The notes beneath the pieces were generated by a model. It had not been told where the DNA came from, did not search any database, and was given only the letters and a program-made list of their open reading frames with translations. Made by a program: the position numbers and the translations under genes. This document shows, in pieces, positions 1 to 6,581 of a stretch of DNA of 10,131 nucleotides (the first letter of the stretch is position 1; every line of letters starts with the position of its first letter). The DNA comes from an uncultured Cloacibacillus sp. (GTDB taxonomy: Bacteria > Synergistota > Synergistia > Synergistales > Synergistaceae), in assembly GCA_900544635.1 (NCBI GenBank), contig UQVV01000049.1, positions 1 to 10,131 of the forward strand. Reading direction: 5' to 3'.

Positions 1-286
1 GCGCCGTGTCTCCGACGTCTTCCTTGTGGCCGAGCTGGATGTCGTTCTTGCCGAGGTACTCGGGATGTCCGCCTTCGTCGATCGCCGCGACGGTGAAGGC
101 GCAGCGCGTGCGCGTCGAGGGCTTTTCGAAGATGAGCGCGACGTTCTTGCGCTCAAGCAGGTTGCCCTTTATGCCGGCGCGCTTTTTATTCTTGAGGTCG
201 GCGGCAAGGTCGAGGAGATATTCAATCTCCGCCGGCGTATGGTGCTTCAGAGAGATAAGGTGGCGGTTGCGAAGATTCACAGGCAT
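1..286 (-). CDS. arcB: Ornithine carbamoyltransferase, N-terminal part (cut by window edge)
   Basis: Ornithine carbamoyltransferase interconverts citrulline plus phosphate and ornithine plus carbamoyl phosphate in the cytoplasm. About 95 N-terminal residues are visible and the frame is open at base 1. The carbamoyl-phosphate-binding motif STRTR is at residues 57-61 inside [12 protein letters not shown], and the family segment around [11 protein letters not shown] follows at about 84-94. The ATG at 286 is preferred over the in-frame ATG at 304 because AAGGGAG lies 8 bases before it, and the product then begins [13 protein letters not shown] as in relatives. It follows arcA on the same strand after about 70 bases with no terminator seen, so the two are probably cotranscribed. 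That context favours the catabolic enzyme (arcB) over the biosynthetic argF. The two cannot be told apart from the visible residues alone. Confidence 0.93.
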   Translation of the reverse strand, partial: MPVNLRNRHLISLKHHTPAEIEYLLDLAADLKNKKRAGIKGNLLERKNVALIFEKPSTRTRCAFTVAAIDEGGHPEYLGKNDIQLGHKEDVGDTA

Positions 287-355
287 TTGGATTGCTCCCT
301 TCATGAGTTTTGTATTGGTTTGTGGTTCTTATTGCGCTTTTGATTTTTTCGGCGT
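287..355 (-). other. arcA-arcB spacer, no terminator seen
   Basis: This AT-richer spacer between the arcA stop and the arcB start contains the arcB ribosome binding site. I see no GC-rich hairpin followed by a T run on the minus strand and no convincing promoter. It is most simply a spacer within one transcript. Confidence 0.6.
295..301 (-). promoter_or_regulatory. Ribosome binding site of arcB
   Basis: AAGGGAG on the minus strand lies 8 bases before the ATG at 286. It sits just inside the alternative ATG at 304, so it can serve only the downstream start, which decides the start choice. Confidence 0.7.
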
Positions 356-1594
356 TCAGCGGACGGGGCCGCGGTTCAGCGGCATCGACATGCAGCGCGG
401 GCCGCCGCGTCCGCGTCCGAGCTCCGGCCCTTCGAGCTCGAGTACCTCTACGCCGTTGTCGCGCAGCAGCTTCGAGGCGTTCCTGTTGCGGTTGTAGGTG
501 ACTACCTTGCCCGGGGCCACGGCGAGCGTGTTGCAGCCGTCGTGCCACTGCTCACGCGCCGTCTCGGCCTCGTCGCGCCCGTTCATGACTATGAGGCGCA
601 GCTTCTCGACTTCGAGCGTTTCGGCGACGGCGCTGCGCCAGTCCTTTTTCTGCTCGAGCTTCATAAGTATTCCCTCGTCGGAGTAATCTAGCTGCCATAC
701 CTTGAGCGACTCGAGGAGCGGCGGATAGATGCAGAAGGCGTCTTTATCGACCATCGTGAAGACGGTGTCGAGATGCATGCAGTAGCGCCCGCGCGGTATC
801 TCGAAGGCGAATATGCGCTTTATCGATGTCTTCGCGGCGAGGTTGCGGCCGATGCGCTGCACCGTGGTCGGAGCGGTGCGCTGCGAGACGCCTATAGCGG
901 CGGCCTTCTCCGAGAGCACGAGTATGTCGCCGCCCTCGGCCTTCTGCGGCCAGACCTCGTCGGGCGCGTCGCCGAAGAGTATGCGCATTCCAGAAAATCT
1001 CGGGTGGAAGCGCAGAATATATTTCCAGTAGAGAGGCTCTATCCTGCGCGCCTCGAAGGTCATCTGCCCCAGGATTATGCCGTCGGCGACGGTGATGGCC
1101 GGGTCGCGCTGAAAATAGAGGTTCGGTATCGGGTGTATGACGAAGTCGCTGCCGTTCGACACGGATGCGACGAGGCTCAGCGAACGGCCGCAGACGCCGT
1201 TGACCTCTTCTTTCGTCCAGCCCTCTATAAGGTGGTCTGCGAGCTCCTGCGCCGCCATATCCATGAGCACGGGGCGGAATTCGTCGGATATGCGACGGTC
1301 GAGGCATTCGAAGCGGAAGACGTCGTTGATCAGCTCTTCCCTGACCTCGGGACGCGCTATCGCCTCGGCGAGGGTCCTGTTGAAATAGAGGACCTCCGTG
1401 CCGTTGGCGCGCAGTATATCCGCGAAGTTGTCGTGCTCACGCTGCGCCTGTTCGAGCCAGAGCAGGTCGTCGAACAGAAGCTCGTCCATGTTGTCGATGG
1501 TGAGGCGGTCGATCTCGCGTCCGGGACGGTGAAGCATGACCTGCTTGAGCTGTCCGGTCTCCGAGAATACACTAAACTCAGATTTTTGGTTCAT
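356..1594 (-). CDS. arcA: Arginine deiminase
   Basis: Arginine deiminase hydrolyses L-arginine to L-citrulline and ammonia, the first step of the cytoplasmic arginine deiminase pathway. The 412-residue length is normal. Residues known in the family as catalytic or substrate-binding are present: Asp164 in FQRDP, Glu220 in KAEGGD, His274 and Asp276 in MHLDTVFTMVD, and the nucleophile Cys401 in GRGRGGPRCMSMP near the C-terminus. Their spacing closely matches Pseudomonas arginine deiminase (166, 224, 278, 280, 406). The start at 1594 gives MNQKSEFSVFSE. A possible in-frame ATG at 1621 is rejected because AGAGGAG lies 5 bases before the 1594 start. The gene is first in its unit, behind its own promoter and operator-like dyad, and is followed by arcB. 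No arginine/ornithine antiporter gene (arcD) lies next to it within the window. Confidence 0.97.
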   Translation of the reverse strand: MNQKSEFSVFSETGQLKQVMLHRPGREIDRLTIDNMDELLFDDLLWLEQAQREHDNFADILRANGTEVLYFNRTLAEAIARPEVREELINDVFRFECLDRRISDEFRPVLMDMAAQELADHLIEGWTKEEVNGVCGRSLSLVASVSNGSDFVIHPIPNLYFQRDPAITVADGIILGQMTFEARRIEPLYWKYILRFHPRFSGMRILFGDAPDEVWPQKAEGGDILVLSEKAAAIGVSQRTAPTTVQRIGRNLAAKTSIKRIFAFEIPRGRYCMHLDTVFTMVDKDAFCIYPPLLESLKVWQLDYSDEGILMKLEQKKDWRSAVAETLEVEKLRLIVMNGRDEAETAREQWHDGCNTLAVAPGKVVTYNRNRNASKLLRDNGVEVLELEGPELGRGRGGPRCMSMPLNRGPVR

Positions 1595-1599
1595 TTTTA

Positions 1600-1606
1600 C
1601 TCCTCT
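1600..1606 (-). promoter_or_regulatory. Ribosome binding site of arcA
   Basis: AGAGGAG on the minus strand, 5 bases before the ATG at 1594. It lies between the two candidate start codons (1621 and 1594) and therefore fixes the start at 1594. Confidence 0.8.
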
Positions 1607-1686
1607 TTTAACTTCCGGCATCAGAACGCAAATCTGCGGCGCAAATTGTTACTTTGAGCGAAAAAACTGAATTATCAACGTTGCAC

Positions 1687-1716
1687 ACTTATCTTATATT
1701 TTTATCGAAGATAAGT
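1687..1716. repeat. Perfect 9-bp inverted repeat, probable operator over the arcA promoter
   Basis: The arms ACTTATCTT (1687-1695) and AAGATAAGT (1708-1716) are exact reverse complements separated by 12 AT-rich bases. Equivalent points in the arms are 21 bases apart, about two helical turns, as expected for a dimeric regulator contacting one face of DNA. One arm overlaps the -35 element and the other the -10 element, so a bound protein should block RNA polymerase. The stem is AT-rich and has no T run after it on the minus strand, so it is unlikely to be a terminator. The regulator is not identified; the arms do not match the ArgR or FNR consensus. Confidence 0.6.
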
Positions 1717-1719
1717 CAA
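1691..1719 (-). promoter_or_regulatory. Predicted sigma-70-like promoter of arcA-arcB
   Basis: On the minus strand TTGACT (1719-1714) matches the -35 consensus at five of six positions. It is followed after 17 bases by TAAGAT (1696-1691), with TATAAG (1698-1693) overlapping at 15-base spacing. Transcription would begin near 1684, giving a leader of about 90 bases before arcA. The position, the local AT-richness in a GC-rich window and the lack of any other good candidate in the gap support it. It is predicted from sequence only. Confidence 0.65.
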
Positions 1720-1756
1720 CACACGAAGATGAAAAGATATTATGAACTTTTTATTT

Positions 1757-2812
1757 TTACTGGTTTAGAAGCTCCGCGAATTCCCGCGTGACGATTTCCT
1801 CAAATTCGTCCATCGAGCCTCGGCAGACGAAGGCGCCTTTTTTGAATACGATGAAGCCGTCGGGGCAGCCCGCCACGCCGAAGTCCGCGCCTGCGGCCTC
1901 CTTCGGGCCGTTGACCTCGCAGCCCATGACGGCGACGGTGACGCCGGGCGCTGCCGCCGGCGGCAGCAGCTTTTTCAGCCGCGCGACGAGCTCCGCGACC
2001 TCGACGCGGCGGCGTCCGCAGGTCGGACAGCTCACGAGCTCCCAGCCGCGGCTGCGAAGGCCGAGCGCCGCGAGGATGTTGTAGCCCGTCTCGACCTCTT
2101 CTTCGCCCGGCGCTGTGAGGCTGACGCGCAGCGTGTCGCCCGCCCCCTGCGAGAGCATAAGCGCGATACCCGCCGCGCCCTTGACGACGCCGGAGTTGCC
2201 GTTGCCGGCCTCCGTTATGCCGACGTGGAGCGGGAACGGGTATTTGTTCGCGAGCAGGAGGTTCGCGCGCACAGTCTCCGCGACCGAGGAAGATTTTGCC
2301 GAGATGATGACGTTTGAAAAGTTTTTGTCGAGCAGCAGCCGCAGCTGTTCTTCAACCGCGAGGACGAGCGCCGCGCCGCGGTCGCCGCCGCAGCGTTCGA
2401 GCTGCGCGTTGTTGAGAGAGCCGCCGTTCGCGCCGATGCGTATGACGACGCCGTTCGTCTCCGCCGCCGCGACGACTTCTGCGAGCCCAGCCGCATGGCT
2501 CATGTTTCCCGGGTTGATGCGCACAGAGGAACAGCCCGCGTCGATTGCGGCAAGCGCGAGCCTGTGGTCGAAGTGTATGTCGGCCATGAGCGTCAGCGGA
2601 GATTGCTTCACGAGCGCGGCGAAGGCCGGCGCGAGCGCGATGTCCGGCAGCGCGACGCGCGCGAGCTCGCAGCCCGCGGCGGCGAGCCGCTCCGTCTCAC
2701 GCAGGCAGGCCGCTAGGTCTGTGAGCCGGCTTTTGAGCATACTCTCGACCCTTACGGGAGCGCCCCCTCCAATCTTCAATCCGTTTATCGTTACCGAGCG
2801 AGCGCTTCCCAT
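1757..2812 (-). CDS. ispG: 4-hydroxy-3-methylbut-2-enyl diphosphate synthase (flavodoxin/ferredoxin)
   Basis: IspG (GcpE) reductively opens 2-C-methyl-D-erythritol 2,4-cyclodiphosphate to HMBPP, the penultimate MEP-pathway step. It uses a [4Fe-4S] cluster. The 351-residue protein has the TIM-barrel segments ADIHFDHRLA (77-86), VRINPGN (97-103) and IRIGANGGSL (124-133). The C-terminal iron-sulfur domain has Cys262 and Cys265 in SCPTCGRRRVEV, Cys298 in MGCEVNGPKEA, and Glu305. These correspond to Cys270, Cys273, Cys305 and Glu312 of E. coli IspG. The ATG at 2812 has GGAGG 9 bases upstream. It starts 27 bases after rseP and ends the block. The usual N-terminal VQSMTNT-like loop reads VESMLKSRLTD, so this is a divergent member, but all cluster ligands are kept. 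Confidence 0.95.
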   Translation of the reverse strand: MGSARSVTINGLKIGGGAPVRVESMLKSRLTDLAACLRETERLAAAGCELARVALPDIALAPAFAALVKQSPLTLMADIHFDHRLALAAIDAGCSSVRINPGNMSHAAGLAEVVAAAETNGVVIRIGANGGSLNNAQLERCGGDRGAALVLAVEEQLRLLLDKNFSNVIISAKSSSVAETVRANLLLANKYPFPLHVGITEAGNGNSGVVKGAAGIALMLSQGAGDTLRVSLTAPGEEEVETGYNILAALGLRSRGWELVSCPTCGRRRVEVAELVARLKKLLPPAAAPGVTVAVMGCEVNGPKEAAGADFGVAGCPDGFIVFKKGAFVCRGSMDEFEEIVTREFAELLNQ

Positions 2813-2839
2813 TTTTATCAGCCTCCGTCGCCGTATCTT

Positions 2840-3895
2840 TTATAGGTTGGAAAGGAACAGTCTGAAAATATCCTTGCCCGTGACGAGCACAATCAGCGCT
2901 ATTAGCACGATGAAGCCGCCGTAGTGGATTATCGTCTCGACCTTCTCGGGGACCTTGCGCCGCGTCACCATCTCGATGAGTACGAATACTATGCGTCCTC
3001 CGTCGAGCGCCGGAAACGGCAGAAGGTTCAGCAGCCCGAGGTTGAGGTTGATGATGCCGAGGAAGCCTATGAAGGCCCAGAAGCCAGCGGTGAAGGCGTC
3101 GCCTGCCATCACGGCTATGCCGACCGGCCCCGTGACGTCGGCCTCTATGCGTCCCGTGACGGTGAGCCACAGGCTTTTAAGTATCGTTACGCTCATGCTC
3201 CACGAGTAGCTGAACGACGCGCCGAGCGCCTGGATGAGCGGATATTTCTTATAAACCGGCTGGACGCCGAGCAGGCGTCCGTTGGCTTTTTCGGAGAAAG
3301 GAATATTTATTGAAAGCTTCTGTTCCCGGCCGTCGCGCGAAATCACGATTTCAAAGTCGTCGCCGGTCTTGTCTTTGCTCCGGAGTGTTTTCTGTATGTC
3401 CACCCATCTTTCGAGCGGCTTGCCGTCGATGCTTTTGATTATGTCGCCGCTTTTCAGCCCCGCCGTGTAGGCCGGGGTGTTCTCCATGATGTTGCCGAGC
3501 TGCGGCACGCTCATGTCGTAAGCGCCGTGTCCCGCGAGGTAGAAGGCCGTGAGCAGCCACGCGAGCGCTATGTTCACGAACGCGCCCGCGCCCATTATCA
3601 GCATGCGCTCCCAGGGCTTCTTGTTCGCGAGCGAGCGGCTCGGGTCGAAGCCCGGCTCCTTCGGCTCGGAATCGTCGTCGGCGTCCTCGCCCTCGAGCTT
3701 CACGTAGCCGCCTATCGGGAAAGCGCGGAACGAGTACTGAGTTTCACCCTTTTTACGGTGCCACAGCTCCGGCCCCATGCCGAAGGAAAACTCGTGCACG
3801 AGCACGCCGCGGAAGCGCGCGGCGATGAAATGGCCGCCCTCGTGCGAGATGACGCATATGCCTATGACTATCAGGAAAGATATCAGACTTATCAA
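2840..3895 (-). CDS. rseP: RseP-type site-2 intramembrane zinc metalloprotease
   Basis: This membrane protease family cleaves single-pass membrane substrates within the bilayer, such as anti-sigma factors or leftover signal peptides. The substrate here is unknown. The 351-residue protein has an N-terminal membrane helix carrying the zinc motif HEGGH (His18, Glu19, His22), a second hydrophobic segment near 98-122 with GAFVN where relatives often have GPxxN, and one PDZ domain at about 130-197 (AGLKSGDIIKSIDGKP). Two more hydrophobic stretches follow at about 266-305 and 323-340, the first ending in NLLPFPALDGG (290-300), which supplies the third zinc ligand Asp298. The start is TTG, overlapping the dxr stop as TTGA, with GGAGG 9 bases upstream. 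No ATG precedes the active site in frame. The single PDZ is typical outside Gammaproteobacteria. Confidence 0.94.
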   Translation of the reverse strand: MISLISFLIVIGICVISHEGGHFIAARFRGVLVHEFSFGMGPELWHRKKGETQYSFRAFPIGGYVKLEGEDADDDSEPKEPGFDPSRSLANKKPWERMLIMGAGAFVNIALAWLLTAFYLAGHGAYDMSVPQLGNIMENTPAYTAGLKSGDIIKSIDGKPLERWVDIQKTLRSKDKTGDDFEIVISRDGREQKLSINIPFSEKANGRLLGVQPVYKKYPLIQALGASFSYSWSMSVTILKSLWLTVTGRIEADVTGPVGIAVMAGDAFTAGFWAFIGFLGIINLNLGLLNLLPFPALDGGRIVFVLIEMVTRRKVPEKVETIIHYGGFIVLIALIVLVTGKDIFRLFLSNL

Positions 3896-5061
3896 CTATT
3901 TATGCCTCCGCTGAAATTTTTGCATTTTTCGTCCGCGGCGCGCCGCCCCTCTTCGACGAGCGCGACGGCCTCGTCGAGCGACGACGGAGCGCCGCCGCGG
4001 TATTCTTCAAGCACCGACGATATGAGGCGCGCTATGCCGGGATATGAAATTTCTCCGTTCAGGAAATGTTCGACGGCGCTCTCGTCCGCGCCGACGAGCA
4101 GCGCTGGGTATGCTCCGCCCATGCGCCCCGCCTCGCGCGCGAGCGCGAAGCAAGGGAAGCGGCTTTCGTCTATTTCGCTGAAATTCAAATCCCACGCCGA
4201 CGGCTCTACGGGCGCGAAGCCCTTCGCTTCGAGTGGGAGCCTGCGCGGCCACGCTATCGCGGCGGCGGCGGGAAGCCTCATATCCGCCTGCGACAGAAGC
4301 AGCTTCGCCGTGCCGTCTATGAACTCGACCACGCCGTGTATCTGCGACTTCGGATGTACGAGCGCGCCGACCTTTTCCGCCGGAAGGCCGAAAAGCTGCA
4401 TCGCCTCGATGCACTCGATGCCCTTGTTCATCAGCGTCGCGCTGTCTATCGTTATCTTCGGCCCCATCCTCCAGACGGGGTGGTTCAGCGCTTCGGCCGC
4501 CGTGACCTTCTCCATCTGTTCCGCCGTGCAGCTGCGGAACGGGCCGCCCGACGCCGTGAGCCATACGCGCGAGACCTCGGCGTTTTCCGTGTCGCGCAGG
4601 CACTGCCATACGGCGCTGTGCTCGCTGTCTATCGGGCGCAGCTGCCCGCGCCGCTTCACGAGCGGCATGACCCACGGGCCGCCGACCACTATGCTTTCTT
4701 TATTTGCGAGAGATACGTCTATTCCTCGTTCGAGCGCCGCCTGAAGAGCCTTTATCGCCGTGATGCCCGACGACGCGAAGACCGCGTGGTCCACGCGCGC
4801 GTCGAGGACGATCTCCGTCAGCGCCGCCTCGCCGGTCATACAGACAAAGCCATCCTCGCGCCACGCCGGGCCGTCCGGCTCGGTTAGGCAGAGGATTTTC
4901 GCGTCGTGCCTGCGTCCCAGCTCCGCGAGCTTCTTCGCGTCGCGCCGCGCGGCGAGCGCCGTTATTTCGAAAATCTCGGGAAAGCGCGCGCAGATGTCGA
5001 GGACAGCGCCGCCGACGCTGCCCGTCGCTCCCGTTATCGCGAGGCGTATCTTTTCAGCCAC
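3892..5061 (-). CDS. dxr: 1-deoxy-D-xylulose 5-phosphate reductoisomerase
   Basis: Dxr (IspC) converts 1-deoxy-D-xylulose 5-phosphate to 2-C-methyl-D-erythritol 4-phosphate with NADPH and a divalent metal, the first committed MEP-pathway step. The 389-residue protein begins with the nucleotide-binding loop GATGSVG (11-17; GSTGSIG in many relatives). LANKES follows at 118-123, then the metal-site motif DSEHSA (Asp145, Glu147), TASGGPFR (169-176), and DSATLMNKGIE (206-216) with metal ligand Glu216. PKSQIHGVVEF is at 237-247. In the C-terminal domain LVGADESAVEHFL stands where relatives usually have an LNAANE-like segment. The start is GTG at 5061, directly after the cdsA TAA, with a weak GGTGGG upstream, so translation probably depends on coupling. 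The stop overlaps the rseP TTG start by 4 bases. Confidence 0.96.
   Translation of the reverse strand: MAEKIRLAITGATGSVGGAVLDICARFPEIFEITALAARRDAKKLAELGRRHDAKILCLTEPDGPAWREDGFVCMTGEAALTEIVLDARVDHAVFASSGITAIKALQAALERGIDVSLANKESIVVGGPWVMPLVKRRGQLRPIDSEHSAVWQCLRDTENAEVSRVWLTASGGPFRSCTAEQMEKVTAAEALNHPVWRMGPKITIDSATLMNKGIECIEAMQLFGLPAEKVGALVHPKSQIHGVVEFIDGTAKLLLSQADMRLPAAAAIAWPRRLPLEAKGFAPVEPSAWDLNFSEIDESRFPCFALAREAGRMGGAYPALLVGADESAVEHFLNGEISYPGIARLISSVLEEYRGGAPSSLDEAVALVEEGRRAADEKCKNFSGGINS
3905..3909 (-). promoter_or_regulatory. Ribosome binding site supporting the TTG start of rseP
   Basis: GGAGG on the minus strand, inside the end of dxr, 9 bases before the TTG at 3895. It supports initiation at this non-ATG codon, which overlaps the dxr stop. 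Confidence 0.7.
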
Positions 5062-5895
5062 TTATCCCACCAGCTCGAAAATTACAAAGGCGAGCGTGCC
5101 GTTCACGAGTATGCTGTCGAACCTGTCGAGCATGCCGCCGTGTCCCGGGATTATATTCCCCGTGTCCTTGACGCCGGCCTCGCGCTTGAGCACCGACTCC
5201 CCGAGGTCGCCGAGCTGTCCGGCTACTCCGCAGAGAAGGCCGAGCAGCAGCAGCGGAAGCGGCGGGAAGGAGAATATCAGCGCGAGCAGGCCGCCGCACA
5301 TAAGGCTCGCCGCGGCTCCGCCCGCAAAGCCCTCCCAGGTTTTATGCGGGCTGACCTGGCTGCAGAGCGGCGTTCTGCCGAAGTGGCTGCCGGTGAAATA
5401 CGCCGCGACGTCGCAGCACCATGTGCAGAAGAAGAGCGTGAGCAGGAACATCGCGCCGTGCTCGCGCATGCGTATCAGCATCATGAAGGTCCACGGCAGA
5501 ACGATATAGACGATGCCGCCGACCGTCGCGCCGACGGAGGCGAGCGCGTCGCTCTCGCCGGAGACCTGGCGGCGCATGACCTCGAGGAACAGCGCGATGA
5601 AGGCGACGGCCGATATCGAGCAGAGTATCGCGGTCAGGTCCATGAGCCCCAGCGAGGTGCCGAAGAGGATGAATACCGCGGCTCCCATAACGAGCAGCGG
5701 CGAGGAGTGGACGCGCGGCGACTGGAGCTTATAGAACTCCCAGAGCGAGAAGAGCGCCGCGGCCGAGGCGATGACGTCCCAGACGAAGCCTCCTAGTATG
5801 ACGCCGCCCATTATGGCGAGCACGATAAAGACGCTGCTGAACGCCCGAAGCTGGATGTCGGGGCTCGAATTCAAAAATTCCTTAAGCTTTTCCAT
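5062..5895 (-). CDS. cdsA: Phosphatidate cytidylyltransferase (CDP-diacylglycerol synthase)
   Basis: CdsA condenses phosphatidic acid with CTP to form CDP-diacylglycerol, the branch point of phospholipid synthesis, in the inner membrane. The 277-residue protein is hydrophobic throughout, with several membrane segments from about residue 17 to 225. Family motifs are CDVAAYFTGSHFGR (161-174), SPHKTWEGFAGG (182-193) and the C-terminal signature GDLGESVLKREAGVKD (229-244), continuing to IPGHGGMLDRFDS. The ATG at 5895 overlaps the end of uppS by 14 bases and has AAGGGAG 7 bases before it. The stop abuts the dxr GTG start. The length is normal for the family and nothing is missing. Confidence 0.95.
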   Translation of the reverse strand: MEKLKEFLNSSPDIQLRAFSSVFIVLAIMGGVILGGFVWDVIASAAALFSLWEFYKLQSPRVHSSPLLVMGAAVFILFGTSLGLMDLTAILCSISAVAFIALFLEVMRRQVSGESDALASVGATVGGIVYIVLPWTFMMLIRMREHGAMFLLTLFFCTWCCDVAAYFTGSHFGRTPLCSQVSPHKTWEGFAGGAAASLMCGGLLALIFSFPPLPLLLLGLLCGVAGQLGDLGESVLKREAGVKDTGNIIPGHGGMLDRFDSILVNGTLAFVIFELVG

Positions 5896-6574
5896 AACGC
5901 TGCTCCCTTTCGTAATAATCTCCGACCGCGTCGAGAAGGTCCTGCTTGTCGAAATCGGGCCAGTATTTATCGGTGAAATAATATTCGCTGTACGCGCTCT
6001 GCCAGAGCCAGAAGTTCGAGAGGCGCAACTCTCCGCTCGTGCGTATAATCAGGTCAGGATCCGGCACGTCGGGGAGATAAAGATACCTTTGAAGTGTCTC
6101 CTCAGTCACCGGCCCAGTCTCCCCCGCCGCGAGCATTTTGTTCACCGCGTCGAGAATCTCGCGCCGTCCGCCGTAGTTGACGCAGGTTATCAGCTGCGTG
6201 CCGCGGAATTCCTTCGTCTTCTCCGCGGTCTCGTCGAGTATCGCGACGATGTCCTCCGGCAGCGCCGTCAGCTCTCCCGCGAAGCGCAGCCGCACCTCTT
6301 CCTTGCAGAGCTCTTCAAGCTTCGAGCGCAGATAGTAGCGGAAGAGCCCCATGAGGCCGAGCACCTCGCCGCGCGGGCGCTTCCAGTTCTCGGTCGAGAA
6401 GGCGTACAGCGAAAGGTATGGAATGCCCAGCTCCTTCGCCGCGCGCACGGTGCGCTCGACTGCCTTGACTCCCGCGTGATGGCCCATCACGCGCGGCAGC
6501 CCGCGGGACTTCGCCCAGCGACCGTTGCCGTCCATTATTATCGCTACGTGTTCGAGTTTTTTCGTCGTTTCCAT
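5882..6574 (-). CDS. uppS: Isoprenyl transferase (undecaprenyl diphosphate synthase)
   Basis: This cis-prenyltransferase adds isopentenyl diphosphate units to farnesyl diphosphate to make undecaprenyl diphosphate, the lipid carrier for peptidoglycan and other surface glycans. It is a soluble, membrane-associated enzyme. The 230-residue protein has HVAIIMDGNGRWAK at 9-22 with catalytic Asp15. Further motifs are GHHAG (31-35), LYAFSTENWKRP (56-67) and the long signature from DLIIRTSGE (174-182) through RLSNFWLWQSAYSEYYF (184-200). The ATG at 6574 lies 7 bases after the udg stop and has no strong ribosome binding site, so coupling to udg is likely. It is slightly shorter than E. coli UppS but complete. 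The prenyl chain length it makes cannot be read from the sequence. Confidence 0.96.
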   Translation of the reverse strand: METTKKLEHVAIIMDGNGRWAKSRGLPRVMGHHAGVKAVERTVRAAKELGIPYLSLYAFSTENWKRPRGEVLGLMGLFRYYLRSKLEELCKEEVRLRFAGELTALPEDIVAILDETAEKTKEFRGTQLITCVNYGGRREILDAVNKMLAAGETGPVTEETLQRYLYLPDVPDPDLIIRTSGELRLSNFWLWQSAYSEYYFTDKYWPDFDKQDLLDAVGDYYEREQRYGKA

Positions 6575-6581
6575 CTCAGAT

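Larger units (their letters stand above)
1595..1756 (-). other. ispG-arcA intergenic region
   Basis: This is the longest gene-free stretch in the window and marks the switch from the envelope block to the arginine unit. It holds the promoter, the inverted repeat, an 8-bp palindrome CAACGTTG (1676-1683) near the predicted transcription start, a short direct repeat CGCAAAT (1627-1633 and 1640-1646, plus strand) in the leader, and the arcA ribosome binding site. I found no Rho-independent terminator for ispG: the stretch right after its stop codon is AT-rich without a stable hairpin. Some readthrough into arcA, or Rho-dependent ending, is possible. Confidence 0.6.

Noticed and set aside
1595..1621. 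Upstream ATG of arcA at 1621, adding nine residues
   Set aside because: The ribosome binding site AGAGGAG lies between this ATG and the one at 1594, and family members begin near the latter.
773..1657. Plus-strand open frame of 294 codons opposite arcA
   Set aside because: It lies opposite an unmistakable arginine deiminase and shows no family motif or ribosome binding site. It is an antisense shadow.
1664..1683. Possible ArgR or FNR site near TGAATTATCAACG (plus strand)
   Set aside because: Only one half of an ARG-box-like sequence is present and the spacing to a second half is wrong. No TTGAT-N4-ATCAA match exists.
1687..1716. The inverted repeat read as an intrinsic terminator of ispG
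   Set aside because: The stem is AT-rich with a 12-base loop and no T run follows on the minus strand. Its overlap with a promoter fits an operator better.
3527..4744. Long open frame on the plus strand opposite rseP and dxr (405 codons)
   Set aside because: The frame is an antisense shadow of two well-identified genes. Its translation is rich in Arg, Ala and Glu without recognisable motifs, as expected from GC-rich third positions.
4906..5796. Plus-strand open frame of 296 codons opposite dxr and cdsA
   Set aside because: Composition is low-complexity Arg/Glu/Ala and it overlaps conserved genes throughout. It is a shadow frame.
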